DNA from: Putridiphycobacter roseus
GTDB lineage: Bacteria > Bacteroidota > Bacteroidia > Flavobacteriales_D > Crocinitomicaceae
Assembly (NCBI RefSeq): GCF_003234935.1
Contig: NZ_QKSB01000008.1
Span: forward strand, 62,001-126,000
DNA length: 64,000 nt
Direction of reading: 5' to 3'
Of the stretch, positions 46,148-55,026 are shown piece after piece. Numbering within the stretch: the first letter of the stretch is position 1; every line of letters begins with the position of its first letter. The position numbers and the translations under genes were made by a program. Under the pieces are notes generated by a model that did not search any database, was not told the DNA's origin, and saw nothing but the letters and a program-made list of their open reading frames with translations.

Positions 46148-47187
46148 GTAAACCAACAATTATCATTCAAAAAGAAGACACCCTTGAAGCTGCATTAGTG
46201 AAACTAGACGCAAATCCAAGAATGCAAACCTTAATGATTGAAGAGAATGGCAAAATTATTGGAACCCTCACAGATGGTGACGTAAGAAGAGGACTAATCA
46301 AAGGTTTGGATAAATCGAATACAGTAAAAGATTTTATGCATCTATCATTTACCTTTTTAATCAAAGGCAAATATGAACCGGAAAAAATCAAATTCATTAA
46401 AGAAAATAAAATAAAAATTGTTCCTGAATTACATGAAGACCATAGCTTGAGTAGGCTGATAAACTTTAATGAAGTAAAAACAATTTTACCCATTGACGCC
46501 ATTATTATGGCTGGTGGTAAAGGAACAAGGTTAATGCCTTTAACGGAAAACACACCAAAACCAATGCTTAAAATTGGGGAGCAACCAATAATGGAATATA
46601 ATGTCGACTTGTTAAAACAATTTGGCATTTCCCACTTGACCATTTCTGTCAAATATTTGGCTGATCAAATTAAAACTTACTTCGGAAATGGCCTAGAAAA
46701 AGAAATAGACATTCAATATGTATCCGAAGATGTACCACTAGGAACTATTGGTGCTGTAAAACAGATTAAACATTTTTATAATGATTACATATTGGTGATG
46801 AATTCGGACTTATTGACCAACATCAATTTGGAAACCATGTTTAAGGAACTGAACAGTAAAGACGCGGATATGATTGTTGCCACTACCGACTATAAAGTTC
46901 AAATTCCATATGGTGTTATAGAAGCAGAAGGCAATCAAATTAAAGCATTAAAAGAAAAACCAACCTACACCTATTATTCAAACGCAGGTATTTATATTTT
47001 TAAGAAGGAGTTAGTGGCGTTAATTCCAGATAATAGCTTTTTTAATGCCACTGATTTATTAGAAAAATTAATTGAATTGAATAAGTTGGTATTGCACTAC
47101 CCAATTAAAAATTATTGGCTAGACATTGGCAAACATGTCGATTTTGAAAAAGCACAAAATGACGTGAAAAACATTAATTTTAAATGA
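46144..47187 (+). CDS. ptmE: PtmE-like sugar-phosphate nucleotidyltransferase with CBS pair
   Basis: The 347-residue protein carries two CBS motifs (about 5-110, e.g. GTLTDGDVRRGLIKGLD) followed by a nucleotidyltransferase domain: IIMAGGKGTRLMPLTENTPKPM near 120-141, VLMNSD near 218, and a C-terminal part with WLDIGKHVDFEKAQ. This order matches PtmE of Campylobacter jejuni, which makes GDP-glucosamine for the legionaminic acid route. The CBS pair probably senses a nucleotide. Its presence suggests the GDP-linked pathway here, though the nucleotide cannot be read from sequence. It overlaps legG and legF by 4 bases. Confidence 0.82.
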   Translation: MSKPTIIIQKEDTLEAALVKLDANPRMQTLMIEENGKIIGTLTDGDVRRGLIKGLDKSNTVKDFMHLSFTFLIKGKYEPEKIKFIKENKIKIVPELHEDHSLSRLINFNEVKTILPIDAIIMAGGKGTRLMPLTENTPKPMLKIGEQPIMEYNVDLLKQFGISHLTISVKYLADQIKTYFGNGLEKEIDIQYVSEDVPLGTIGAVKQIKHFYNDYILVMNSDLLTNINLETMFKELNSKDADMIVATTDYKVQIPYGVIEAEGNQIKALKEKPTYTYYSNAGIYIFKKELVALIPDNSFFNATDLLEKLIELNKLVLHYPIKNYWLDIGKHVDFEKAQNDVKNINFK

Positions 47188-47876
47188 AAATTTTAGGACT
47201 CATACCTGCACGTGGTGGCAGTAAAGGCCTGCCAGGTAAAAATATCCGGCCCTTAAACGGTAAACCATTAATTGCCTGGAGTATTGAGTCGTCCTTGGCT
47301 TCGCAACAGATTGATACTACAATCGTTTCTACCGACGACAAAGCTATTGCTGACATAGCTGTAGCCCATGGCGCAAGCCTTCCATTTATGCGTCCCAATC
47401 ATTTGGCAAGCGACCAATCGACTAGCAAAGATGTGATTATTCATGCTCTTGAATACTTTAGAGAAGCGGGACAAGCATTTGACTACTTGGTTTTATTACA
47501 ACCTACCTCCCCATTCAGAAAAGCAGGTGATATTGACAAAGCCATTGACCTTGCTAAAGAAACAGGAGCAGACTTAGTGGTTTCTGTTAAAGAGACGGCG
47601 AGTAATCCTTATTACGTATTGTTTGAAGAAGATGAAAAAGGAAACTTAAAAAACAGTAAGGCGAGTACATTTTCACGTCGACAAGACTGCCCTAAAGTCT
47701 ACGAATTAAATGGCTCCATCTATGTCTTCAAAGTAAAATCAATTCTTGAAAAAGATAGTTTAAAATTTGAAAACACCATCAAATTTTTAATGGATAGCTA
47801 TCATTCCATTGACATTGACAACTTAGAAGATTTTGAATACGCTGAATTTCTACTTCAAAAGCAGCAATCAAAGTAA
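47184..47876 (+). CDS. legF: CMP-legionaminic acid synthetase (NeuA family)
   Basis: The 230-residue enzyme activates legionaminic acid with CTP. It has the cytidylyltransferase signature LIPARGGSKGLPGKNIRPL, the NGKPLIAWSIESSLAS block, STDDKAIADIA and LLQPTSPFR. This is the last step of the pathway. The 9 terminal bases overlap the stop end of a convergent aminotransferase gene, so the two mRNAs are antisense at their 3' ends. No terminator lies between them. Confidence 0.9.
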   Translation: MKILGLIPARGGSKGLPGKNIRPLNGKPLIAWSIESSLASQQIDTTIVSTDDKAIADIAVAHGASLPFMRPNHLASDQSTSKDVIIHALEYFREAGQAFDYLVLLQPTSPFRKAGDIDKAIDLAKETGADLVVSVKETASNPYYVLFEEDEKGNLKNSKASTFSRRQDCPKVYELNGSIYVFKVKSILEKDSLKFENTIKFLMDSYHSIDIDNLEDFEYAEFLLQKQQSK

Positions 47877-49076
47877 ACCATTAACAGCCTTAGTCACCGC
47901 TTTAATGATAAACTGCACACTTTCGTCACTCAAGTCGAAATAAACAGGTAAAGTAATTTCATTTTCATATTTTGCCCAAGCAACTGGATAGTCTTCCATT
48001 TTATAACCTAGCGACTTATAAGCCGTTAATAAAGGCAAGGGCTGAAAATGTACATTCACGGACACACCAGCTTCAAAAATTGCTTGCATGATGGCATCCC
48101 TTTTCGGTTCATCAATGCCTTTTATTCTCAATAAAAATAAATGGTAAGAAGTTTCTTTTTCCGCTGTCAAATAAGGCGGAATAATTGCCCATTCCTCATT
48201 TTCAAATCCAGCGACATATTGATCAAAAATTACTTTTCTTCTTGCTAAATTAGATTCATAACGCTCCAATTCAATTAAACCAATAGCCGCTGAAATGTCC
48301 GTCATGTTACATTTATAGCCAGGATACAACACATCATATCTCCAGTTTCCAACTTGAGTTTTAGCCAAAGCATCTTTAGATTGACCGTGTAAAGAATTAA
48401 TATTTAAATGCTGATAAATTTCATCTATGTCAAATTGATCTGGCAAGTTTAAACAGACACCGCCACCTTCGGAAGTGGTTAAGTTTTTTACGGCATGAAA
48501 AGAAAAAACGGAAACATCCGTTAAGGCCCCTGACATTTTCCCATTCATTGTTGCCCCAAAACTATGTGCAGCGTCAGAAAGTATTAAAATTCTACCTAAT
48601 TTTTTTTGTTCGGCACCATTTGCTAGAAAAACTTTTTTGATCTTTTCAGCATTTACCAATGCATTTAAAGCGTCATAATCTGCTGGAAAACCAGAGATAT
48701 CTACAGGCATAATCACTTTTGTTTTGGCAGAAATTGCCTTTTCAACGGCGGCTACAGAAATATTAAAATCCTTTTCGTTAATATCTACCATTACAGGAGT
48801 AGCACCACAATGCATCACTACATTTGCCGTGGCACAATAAGTATAAGCAGGTATTATAACCTCGTCACCTGGTCCTACGCCAAACCATCTTAACATCAAC
48901 TCCATTCCCGCAGTTGCAGAATTTAAACAAATTGTTTTTCGACAACCAACATATGCCGTTAATTTATTTTCAAACAACTTAGTTCTTGGTCCAGTCGTAA
49001 TCCAACCAGACAATAATGCTTTGGATACTTCGTCAACAATAGCTTGGTCAATTCTGGGTGGTGAAAATGGAATCAT
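47868..49076 (-). CDS. DegT/DnrJ/EryC1/StrS-family aminotransferase
   Basis: A second PLP aminotransferase of the sugar family, 402 residues. Lys197 in SFHAVKNLTTSEGGGV is the PLP lysine and Asp168 in LSDAAHSFGA binds the cofactor. It differs clearly from LegC by length and sequence. It would make another 3- or 4-amino-deoxy sugar nucleotide for the same glycan. No matching dehydratase lies beside it; LegB's product or a gene elsewhere may supply the keto sugar. It has its own promoter motif and is not part of the leg operon. Confidence 0.88.
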   Translation of the reverse strand: MIPFSPPRIDQAIVDEVSKALLSGWITTGPRTKLFENKLTAYVGCRKTICLNSATAGMELMLRWFGVGPGDEVIIPAYTYCATANVVMHCGATPVMVDINEKDFNISVAAVEKAISAKTKVIMPVDISGFPADYDALNALVNAEKIKKVFLANGAEQKKLGRILILSDAAHSFGATMNGKMSGALTDVSVFSFHAVKNLTTSEGGGVCLNLPDQFDIDEIYQHLNINSLHGQSKDALAKTQVGNWRYDVLYPGYKCNMTDISAAIGLIELERYESNLARRKVIFDQYVAGFENEEWAIIPPYLTAEKETSYHLFLLRIKGIDEPKRDAIMQAIFEAGVSVNVHFQPLPLLTAYKSLGYKMEDYPVAWAKYENEITLPVYFDLSDESVQFIIKAVTKAVNGLL

Positions 49077-49093
49077 GGTGTTTTAATTTTCCC

Positions 49094-49101
49094 CAAAAAT
49101 A
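49094..49101 (-). promoter_or_regulatory. Putative -7 element TATTTTTG of the DegT-type gene
   Basis: Minus-strand match to TAnnTTTG, 18 bases before the start at 49076. Confidence 0.45.
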
Positions 49102-49144
49102 CAATTAATTTTAGTAATTGTTAACTCGGTGACAAATCATACAA

Positions 49145-49172
49145 TTGATATTTTTATTTAGGTTTATATTTG
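49145..49172 (+). promoter_or_regulatory. Promoter of the fatty-acid-hydroxylase-type gene
   Basis: TTG at 49145-49147 and TATATTTG at 49165-49172 are separated by 17 bases, the best complete -33/-7 pair in the window. The start follows 15 bases after the -7. Confidence 0.55.
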
Positions 49173-49186
49173 TATAAAACAAAAAC

Positions 49187-50047
49187 ATGCTCCAATATAT
49201 TTTCAATACAATTTCTGGAAGTTTCAACTGGGTTTGGCGTCAAATTACATTTGATGTAAATTGGAATGAAAACTATTTTTGGGGATTAATTATCATTTCC
49301 TTGGTAGTATTTTTTCTAGAGATTCTTTTTCCTTGGAGAAAAGACCAAAAAATTATTAGAAGAGATTTCTGGTTAGATGCATTTTATATGTTTTTTAACT
49401 TTTTTATTTTCACGGCCATCATCAGTGGTTTATACGCGTTAATTTCAAAATACTCTCCAATTTCTAATGAGACACTAGCAATTCTAAATCTAAGTGCATT
49501 GCCTAAGTGGGGACAGTTAGTCATTTTCTTTATACTTAATGATTTTGTACAATGGTTTACCCACGTAATGTTACATAGATACAATTTTTTATGGCAGTTT
49601 CACAAAGTCCATCATTCCGTTAAAGAAATGGGGTTTGCAGCGCACTTACGTTACCATTGGATGGAAAACATTGTATATAAGCCTTTAAAAACCTTGGTAG
49701 TTTTAATCATTATTGGTGGGGAACCACAAGATGCTTTTATTATCCATTTTATCGCCATTGCGATTGGACACTTAAACCATGCAAATATCAGAATCACATG
49801 GGGACCATTAAAATACATTTTCAACAATTCAGTCATGCATTTATGGCACCACGCCAAAGCCTTACCTAAAGACCACCAAAACGGTGTTAATTATGGCATT
49901 AGTTTAAGTTTGTGGGACTATATTTTCAGAACAAATTACATTCCAAATGATGATGCGCATATAGAATTAGGATTTGAAAATGATGAAAAATTTCCAATTT
50001 CCAATTTTTGGAAACAACTTATCTATCCCTTTGGTAGAAAAGATTAG
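49187..50047 (+). CDS. Sterol desaturase / fatty acid hydroxylase-family membrane protein
   Basis: The 286-residue protein has three or four hydrophobic segments and the family's histidine clusters: HVMLHRYNFLWQFHKVHHS (HxxxH...HxxHH), HLRYHW, HLNHANI and MHLWHHAK. These His residues bind a di-iron centre that oxidises C-H bonds of lipids (hydroxylation or desaturation). Bacteria use such enzymes on fatty acids, hopanoids or carotenoids. The neighbours suggest a surface-lipid or glycan-carrier role, but that is inference. Convergent with the GT2 gene. Confidence 0.85.
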   Translation: MLQYIFNTISGSFNWVWRQITFDVNWNENYFWGLIIISLVVFFLEILFPWRKDQKIIRRDFWLDAFYMFFNFFIFTAIISGLYALISKYSPISNETLAILNLSALPKWGQLVIFFILNDFVQWFTHVMLHRYNFLWQFHKVHHSVKEMGFAAHLRYHWMENIVYKPLKTLVVLIIIGGEPQDAFIIHFIAIAIGHLNHANIRITWGPLKYIFNNSVMHLWHHAKALPKDHQNGVNYGISLSLWDYIFRTNYIPNDDAHIELGFENDEKFPISNFWKQLIYPFGRKD

Positions 50048-50170
50048 ATCTTTTTATTCAAAACAATGAAATGGTGATCAAAAGGAATATTTACATTTTA
50101 TGTCAGTATTCCTATCCTTTTAAATCAAACAATTTAGCACAAGTTAAAAAAGACAAATAGCCATGCCACT

Positions 50171-51184
50171 TTAGCCTCTAGAAGTTGTCTTGCTTTTTTG
50201 AGAAGGTTTTTTTCCAATAAAGATAAAATCATAAATACCTTTTAGGTAACCACTTCCATAACTAAAATGCAGAATAGGGAAAACCGAACTAATTTTTAGC
50301 CCTTCCGTAAAGTGGTCACTCACTTTTTGTCCAAAGTATAATGCTAAGGCTGCATACATAGAAACACCAAGTAGCATAATCCACCAAAACAAAGGAACCA
50401 AGAGGGAAATAAAAACACCAAACAATAAGCCCAAGACAAATAGCATAGGCACTAATTGACGAACAGTAGTGATAGTACCATGCTTTTTATTGACATAAAC
50501 TTTCCAATATCCATACTGATAATATTGCTTAAATAATTTCTTAATAGAACCACGCACGTAATAGTAAGAAGTAATGTCGGGATTAAAAAAAATCTTATAA
50601 CCCGCTTTATTTACTTTATAATTGTATTCGTCGTCTTGATTTCTAACCAAATCTTCATCAAACTTGCCAATTTCATAATGCACCTTTTTATAATATGCTC
50701 CAAAAGCAACAGTATCCACATAACCGGTCTTACCGCCCGTTCTAAAAGTAGCATTACCTACGCCAAAAACAGACCCCATAGCTTTAGATATGATAGCGCC
50801 TGTCTCGTTTTCAAAAATATTAACTATTTTTCCTCCTGCACAACCTACTGATTTATCCTTTTGCAAGGCCTCCACATTTAACTTTACAAAACTCTCCTCT
50901 AAATAAGCATGGCCGCCTAAAATGATAAAAATATCACCTTCGGCTGCATCTACCCCAATATTTAATGCATCTGGAGTAAATTTATTTGGGTTATCTATTA
51001 ATTTAACCAGGGCATGGTCATACTTTTTAATTAAATCTCTTGTTCCATCATCACTGAATCCATCCACTACTAATACCTCTATTTCGCCAGTATAATTTTG
51101 ACTTAAAATAGAATCAATATTTTTCGCTATATACTTTACTTCATTCCTGCATGGAATGATGATGCTAACTTTTGGCTTATTCAA
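50171..51184 (-). CDS. GT2 glycosyltransferase with C-terminal membrane segments
   Basis: The 337-residue enzyme has a GT-A N-terminal domain: SIIIPCRNEVKYIAKNIDSI, VVDGFSDDGT near 35-45 and NPNKFTPDALNIGVDAAEGD with the metal- and base-binding residues. Two or three hydrophobic segments near 240-295 anchor it to the membrane (FVLGLLFGVFISLLVPLFW). It is similar in form to ExoA-like transferases. It should add a sugar to a lipid-linked repeat. Its start overlaps the polymerase-like gene upstream by 8 bases, so they are one transcript. Confidence 0.86.
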   Translation of the reverse strand: MNKPKVSIIIPCRNEVKYIAKNIDSILSQNYTGEIEVLVVDGFSDDGTRDLIKKYDHALVKLIDNPNKFTPDALNIGVDAAEGDIFIILGGHAYLEESFVKLNVEALQKDKSVGCAGGKIVNIFENETGAIISKAMGSVFGVGNATFRTGGKTGYVDTVAFGAYYKKVHYEIGKFDEDLVRNQDDEYNYKVNKAGYKIFFNPDITSYYYVRGSIKKLFKQYYQYGYWKVYVNKKHGTITTVRQLVPMLFVLGLLFGVFISLLVPLFWWIMLLGVSMYAALALYFGQKVSDHFTEGLKISSVFPILHFSYGSGYLKGIYDFIFIGKKPSQKSKTTSRG

Positions 51185-52394
51185 ATTCAGTATTTTTATT
51201 GGTGAATAAAATATTTTGATTAGTCAATGACAAAAATAAGCCGAAAAATATAGTTCCTGCTTGATTTTCTAGAATAGATTCCGGCAACATAAAAACAATA
51301 CTGATAATCAAAAAGCTGAATAAATAATAATTATGCATTTTTAGTCCCATCCCTATACCAAATATAAAAATGGACAGGAATAATAGAAGCCCTAGGAGAC
51401 CGAGTGCAATAGTCGTTTGCAGGAATTGATTATGGGCATTTAATTGTTTGTCATAGGCGGAAAGATTGCCATCCACTAAGTATTGATCTCTTAGCACACT
51501 TTTAACATCCCCAGTGCCATAACCAATAATTGGCTTCTCTTGAATAAGTGCCATACTACTATTCCAAATTTTAATACGAATACCAGTAGACCCCTTGCTA
51601 AAATTCCCACTTTTCGCAGATAACCCTTTACTAAACTCCACTACCCTTTGTTGTATATACAGGGAGTTGTGATACGCGGCAAAAAAAACCACTATCAAAG
51701 CAGAAAAACCTATGATGATAATCCCAATTTTTTTTCTTTGAATGGCAAACAAAATAATAAAAAGCAACACTATAAAAGTAGCAACCACAATACCAATTTT
51801 GGAAAGGATTAAGATGTTAAATACAAAGAAATAACAAACAAGGGCTACTGCTATTTTTTTATTTAAACTAGATTTAATTCTACCTTGATATAAAACTATC
51901 AACAGGAAAGCAAGCCCTATTACAAAATAAAATGAAAGGTAACTTGGGTGAATAATGGGCGATAAATACGCATAAAAAAACTTATTTACACTACCTGTAT
52001 TGCTGTATTGCCAAGCTGCCTGCCCTAATAAAAAAAGACTACCAATAGTTAACCCCAAATAAAAGGCTTTCAAAATTAATTTCATTTCATTTTCACGATA
52101 CTGAAAAAATGCCATTACCAAAGGGAATAAAAATAGCGACATTTTCACTTCTAAGTCAAAAACGCCTACCTTCAAATTATCGGTCCAAAAAAGGCCAAAA
52201 ATCAACAAAACATAATAGGTAATAATTAAAACAATAGGCCATTTAAATTGAGGCTTCCGCTTAAATCGAATAATTAATACAATACTAGAGATAATCCACA
52301 AACCAATTATTGGTGCAATAAATTTGTGGTGAATGGGGATTAAAAAGGTAATCACCATTAATAAAAAAACGTTTATTTTTTGAAGCATGGACAT
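51177..52394 (-). CDS. O-antigen ligase/polymerase-family protein
   Basis: The 405-residue integral membrane protein has about 10-12 hydrophobic segments and a long hydrophilic loop near 245-320 with GTGDVKSVL and HAHNQFLQT-like residues (KQLNAHNQFLQTTI). The latter is typical of the Wzy_C/WaaL family, where a loop His acts in glycan transfer. It could ligate an O-antigen to lipid A or polymerise repeats. It overlaps the GT2 gene by 8 bases and follows the flippase after 6 bases. Ligase or polymerase cannot be decided from sequence. Confidence 0.8.
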   Translation of the reverse strand: MSMLQKINVFLLMVITFLIPIHHKFIAPIIGLWIISSIVLIIRFKRKPQFKWPIVLIITYYVLLIFGLFWTDNLKVGVFDLEVKMSLFLFPLVMAFFQYRENEMKLILKAFYLGLTIGSLFLLGQAAWQYSNTGSVNKFFYAYLSPIIHPSYLSFYFVIGLAFLLIVLYQGRIKSSLNKKIAVALVCYFFVFNILILSKIGIVVATFIVLLFIILFAIQRKKIGIIIIGFSALIVVFFAAYHNSLYIQQRVVEFSKGLSAKSGNFSKGSTGIRIKIWNSSMALIQEKPIIGYGTGDVKSVLRDQYLVDGNLSAYDKQLNAHNQFLQTTIALGLLGLLLFLSIFIFGIGMGLKMHNYYLFSFLIISIVFMLPESILENQAGTIFFGLFLSLTNQNILFTNKNTEFE

Positions 52395-52400
52395 CTTAAA

Positions 52401-53666
52401 TTACTCTTTTTTTAGCTTAAACCAAGGCATGGGATAATAAAGATTACTGATATACCAGGTTACTATAAATTGCACGAAAAAGGAGAGTGCCGAAGCATAG
52501 GCTGAACCAACCAACCCAAACTGTTTAATGAAAACGATATTCAGGCCAATATTCAACACTGCTATTCCTAGGGTAACGATAGAGATGATTTTAGTTCTCT
52601 CGGCAAAAAACAAGTAGTTTACCATCATTTTATACATCCCATTAAAAGCAAAACCAAGTCCGACAATAGCTACTAGTGACATGCCCGATTTAAATTCACT
52701 TCCAATAAATAGGTACAAGATTGGCGCCACTAACCATAAAATAAAGACCAATACCATCATGGCAGCCATATAAAGGTAGGTGATTTTCACTAATTTTCTA
52801 TCTTCATCCTTAGACCTTAATGCGAGCTTTTTAAACAACCAAGGTACCCATGCTTGATTAAAGGAATTTTGCAACAAACTAATCACCATACCCAAAGTAA
52901 AGGCGACACTATACAAACCATTTTCTTCTATCCCTATCATTTTGGTAATTACAATTTTATCAGAATAAAAAATTATAACACCACTAATAGAATGTGGAAT
53001 TAAAGGTAAACCATAAGTTAAAAACTGCTTTCGATACTTTTTGGTGATTTTGGCTTTAAATACGCCCATTTTTACCAAATAAAACAAAGCAAACAAACTA
53101 CAGGCAAAAACACCTATACAAAGTCCAATAAACCTACCTTGCCAGTTATATTCTAAACCAACGACTAAACTGACGGAAATAGTTACTTCAATTAAAGTTT
53201 TTGAAATGCGTAAAATGCCATAATGAAATGGTTTTTCCTCCATCCGCCATAACGTCAACAGACCTTCCAACACCACATTTAACAGCGCATAAATGGAAAT
53301 GAATCGAATGATATAAATAGGTATAGCGGTAAATTGATAGATGAAATCAGCTAAGAAAAAATACAAAAGACTAACCAGTAAGAAACTGAAAAATATCACT
53401 TTCAACCCTGTTTTAAAATACCCATTTACATCAAAGTTTTCATTGACAAAATGACGCGAAAATGCCGCAGCAAAGTTTATCCCGATAAGCGTTACAGTAA
53501 TGGTAATTAAAGATTCAATATTCGTTAAAATACCATAATCTGTTGGGGATAAATAATTAGTTAAAATAGGCAACATTAAAAAAGGAATTCCTTGATTAAT
53601 GAGGTTCACCATAGTATAGGAACCAATTGAAAATACTAATTTATTTTTTCTTAACTTCTTAAGCAT
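52401..53666 (-). CDS. Polysaccharide flippase (Wzx/MATE-like)
   Basis: The 421-residue protein has the roughly twelve hydrophobic segments of the oligosaccharide flippase family (MLKKLRKNKLVFSIGSYTMVNLINQGIPFLMLPIL at the start is typical). It would flip undecaprenyl-linked repeats across the inner membrane. It overlaps the unclassified GT-like gene by 8 bases (the next gene upstream in the transcript) and the polymerase-like gene follows, so it is central to a four- or five-gene minus-strand operon. Confidence 0.88.
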   Translation of the reverse strand: MLKKLRKNKLVFSIGSYTMVNLINQGIPFLMLPILTNYLSPTDYGILTNIESLITITVTLIGINFAAAFSRHFVNENFDVNGYFKTGLKVIFFSFLLVSLLYFFLADFIYQFTAIPIYIIRFISIYALLNVVLEGLLTLWRMEEKPFHYGILRISKTLIEVTISVSLVVGLEYNWQGRFIGLCIGVFACSLFALFYLVKMGVFKAKITKKYRKQFLTYGLPLIPHSISGVIIFYSDKIVITKMIGIEENGLYSVAFTLGMVISLLQNSFNQAWVPWLFKKLALRSKDEDRKLVKITYLYMAAMMVLVFILWLVAPILYLFIGSEFKSGMSLVAIVGLGFAFNGMYKMMVNYLFFAERTKIISIVTLGIAVLNIGLNIVFIKQFGLVGSAYASALSFFVQFIVTWYISNLYYPMPWFKLKKE

Positions 53667-55026
53667 AATGGTTACTTAAAAAGTTTTTAATATTCTTTTT
53701 ATACTGTACAGCAATCACATCTTGATTCGATTCTGCAACCACATCAGGGGCGATTAATTCGTGGTCTTTCATTAGCGCTACAAATTGCGACACATCCTTG
53801 CAATACATGGAAGCCTTCCCTTCTTTTAAGATTTCGCCAAAAATAGCTTTTGCTTTTCCATCAATATCCACCAATATATTTTGAACTCCAAGCGCAGGTG
53901 CTTCTAGTGCGCAAGTAGAGTAAATAGTCATGTGGTAATCGCATTGTTGTATTAATTCATACACATTCAAATCTGTAATAAAAATTACATTGCTTGGTAT
54001 TGAATACTTTTCCGTATAAAAATCTGGTCGTCTCCTTCTGGTTTTTAAATAAAAAACATAATCAGGACAAAGGGTAGCGCAAGCAATTATAAAATCCATC
54101 AGCTTATCGCCTACTGGTAATTCTTGTAAGGAAACCGCAATTTTATACTTTTTATTATTCGCATTTGGCAAGTCAATTTTAGCGACATGGCTGTTCATAT
54201 AATCTAAATAGAAACTACCAACTGGTATAACATTTTCAAGTGAAATACCTTTATTATCACCACCAAAAACAGCCTTTTCTTTCTGTCCTAGCGTGAGCAG
54301 ACTATCTACAAAATAATCCCTATCAAACTGTGCATAGACATTATAACCAAAATGTTCTTTTAATATAACTCCATGCTGCACCTCCACCACTTTAACACCT
54401 TTTTCTTTCAATGCCTTAATGTAACCATAAGCTGTGTAAGATGGCGCTATAAAAACGACTTTAGGCTTTTTAAACAACAACATTAGTTTCATGACCTTAT
54501 ATTGGGTGATCATTTTTTTTATTGCATAACCAAAATCCATTTCTACATTATATTCCTGTTTTAATTTATTCAAAATATCGAAGTCATTTTTTTTCGATCT
54601 AACAAATAAACCAAAGCACTTTTCTAAAATGATAAGCGGAGATTTAGAGACTACGTATTTAGAAAACAGTTTTTTTCTTGGAATAACATGGTCGGTAGAC
54701 AACTCAATAAACAACGACTTTTTAAATTGGGTAGCGATAAAATCAAAATGACGGTCATAATATTTCCCCTCTATTTCTACCCGATTAATGCTCGAGCCAA
54801 TAAACCAGGCATCATAATTTTTAAACCAATTCCAGAAACCATAGAAAAAGGTTTTTAATATAAAGCGATAGGTAGCTGACCCAATCTTCAAGGTAGACTC
54901 CTCGCCTTCAAAAAGTTTACTGTAAAAACGGTTTCTAATTTCTAGCCAAAGCTGTAAACCTTTATATCGAATATCTTCAACAGCGTTATTGGTTTCGATA
55001 TGTTTTACCAATTCATGGTTCTTCAT
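53659..55026 (-). CDS. Unclassified GT-B-like protein, candidate glycosyltransferase
   Basis: The protein has 455 residues from Met at 55026; Met at 55050 would add 8. No transmembrane segments are evident. Residues about 185-310 hold PKVVFIAPSYTAYGYIKALKEKG, VVEVQHGVILKEHFGYN and IPVGSFYLDYMN. Residues about 315-455 hold YLKTRRRRPDFY, VIFITDLNVYELIQQCDYH and YSTCALEAPALGVQNILVD. The QHG and the S/T-x-ALEAPALG stretch look like the nucleotide-sugar half of a GT-B enzyme, related in style to capsule and polysialyltransferase-type proteins. I cannot assign it to a named GT family. Its place between flippase and polymerase makes it a candidate for adding legionaminic acid. Confidence 0.55.
   Translation of the reverse strand: MKNHELVKHIETNNAVEDIRYKGLQLWLEIRNRFYSKLFEGEESTLKIGSATYRFILKTFFYGFWNWFKNYDAWFIGSSINRVEIEGKYYDRHFDFIATQFKKSLFIELSTDHVIPRKKLFSKYVVSKSPLIILEKCFGLFVRSKKNDFDILNKLKQEYNVEMDFGYAIKKMITQYKVMKLMLLFKKPKVVFIAPSYTAYGYIKALKEKGVKVVEVQHGVILKEHFGYNVYAQFDRDYFVDSLLTLGQKEKAVFGGDNKGISLENVIPVGSFYLDYMNSHVAKIDLPNANNKKYKIAVSLQELPVGDKLMDFIIACATLCPDYVFYLKTRRRRPDFYTEKYSIPSNVIFITDLNVYELIQQCDYHMTIYSTCALEAPALGVQNILVDIDGKAKAIFGEILKEGKASMYCKDVSQFVALMKDHELIAPDVVAESNQDVIAVQYKKNIKNFLSNHYA

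Noticed and set aside
50048..50170. A weak hairpin (aggaata and tattcct arms) between the convergent hydroxylase and GT2 genes as a terminator
   Set aside because: Only 7 bp with a long loop and no proper T-run; not enough to call.
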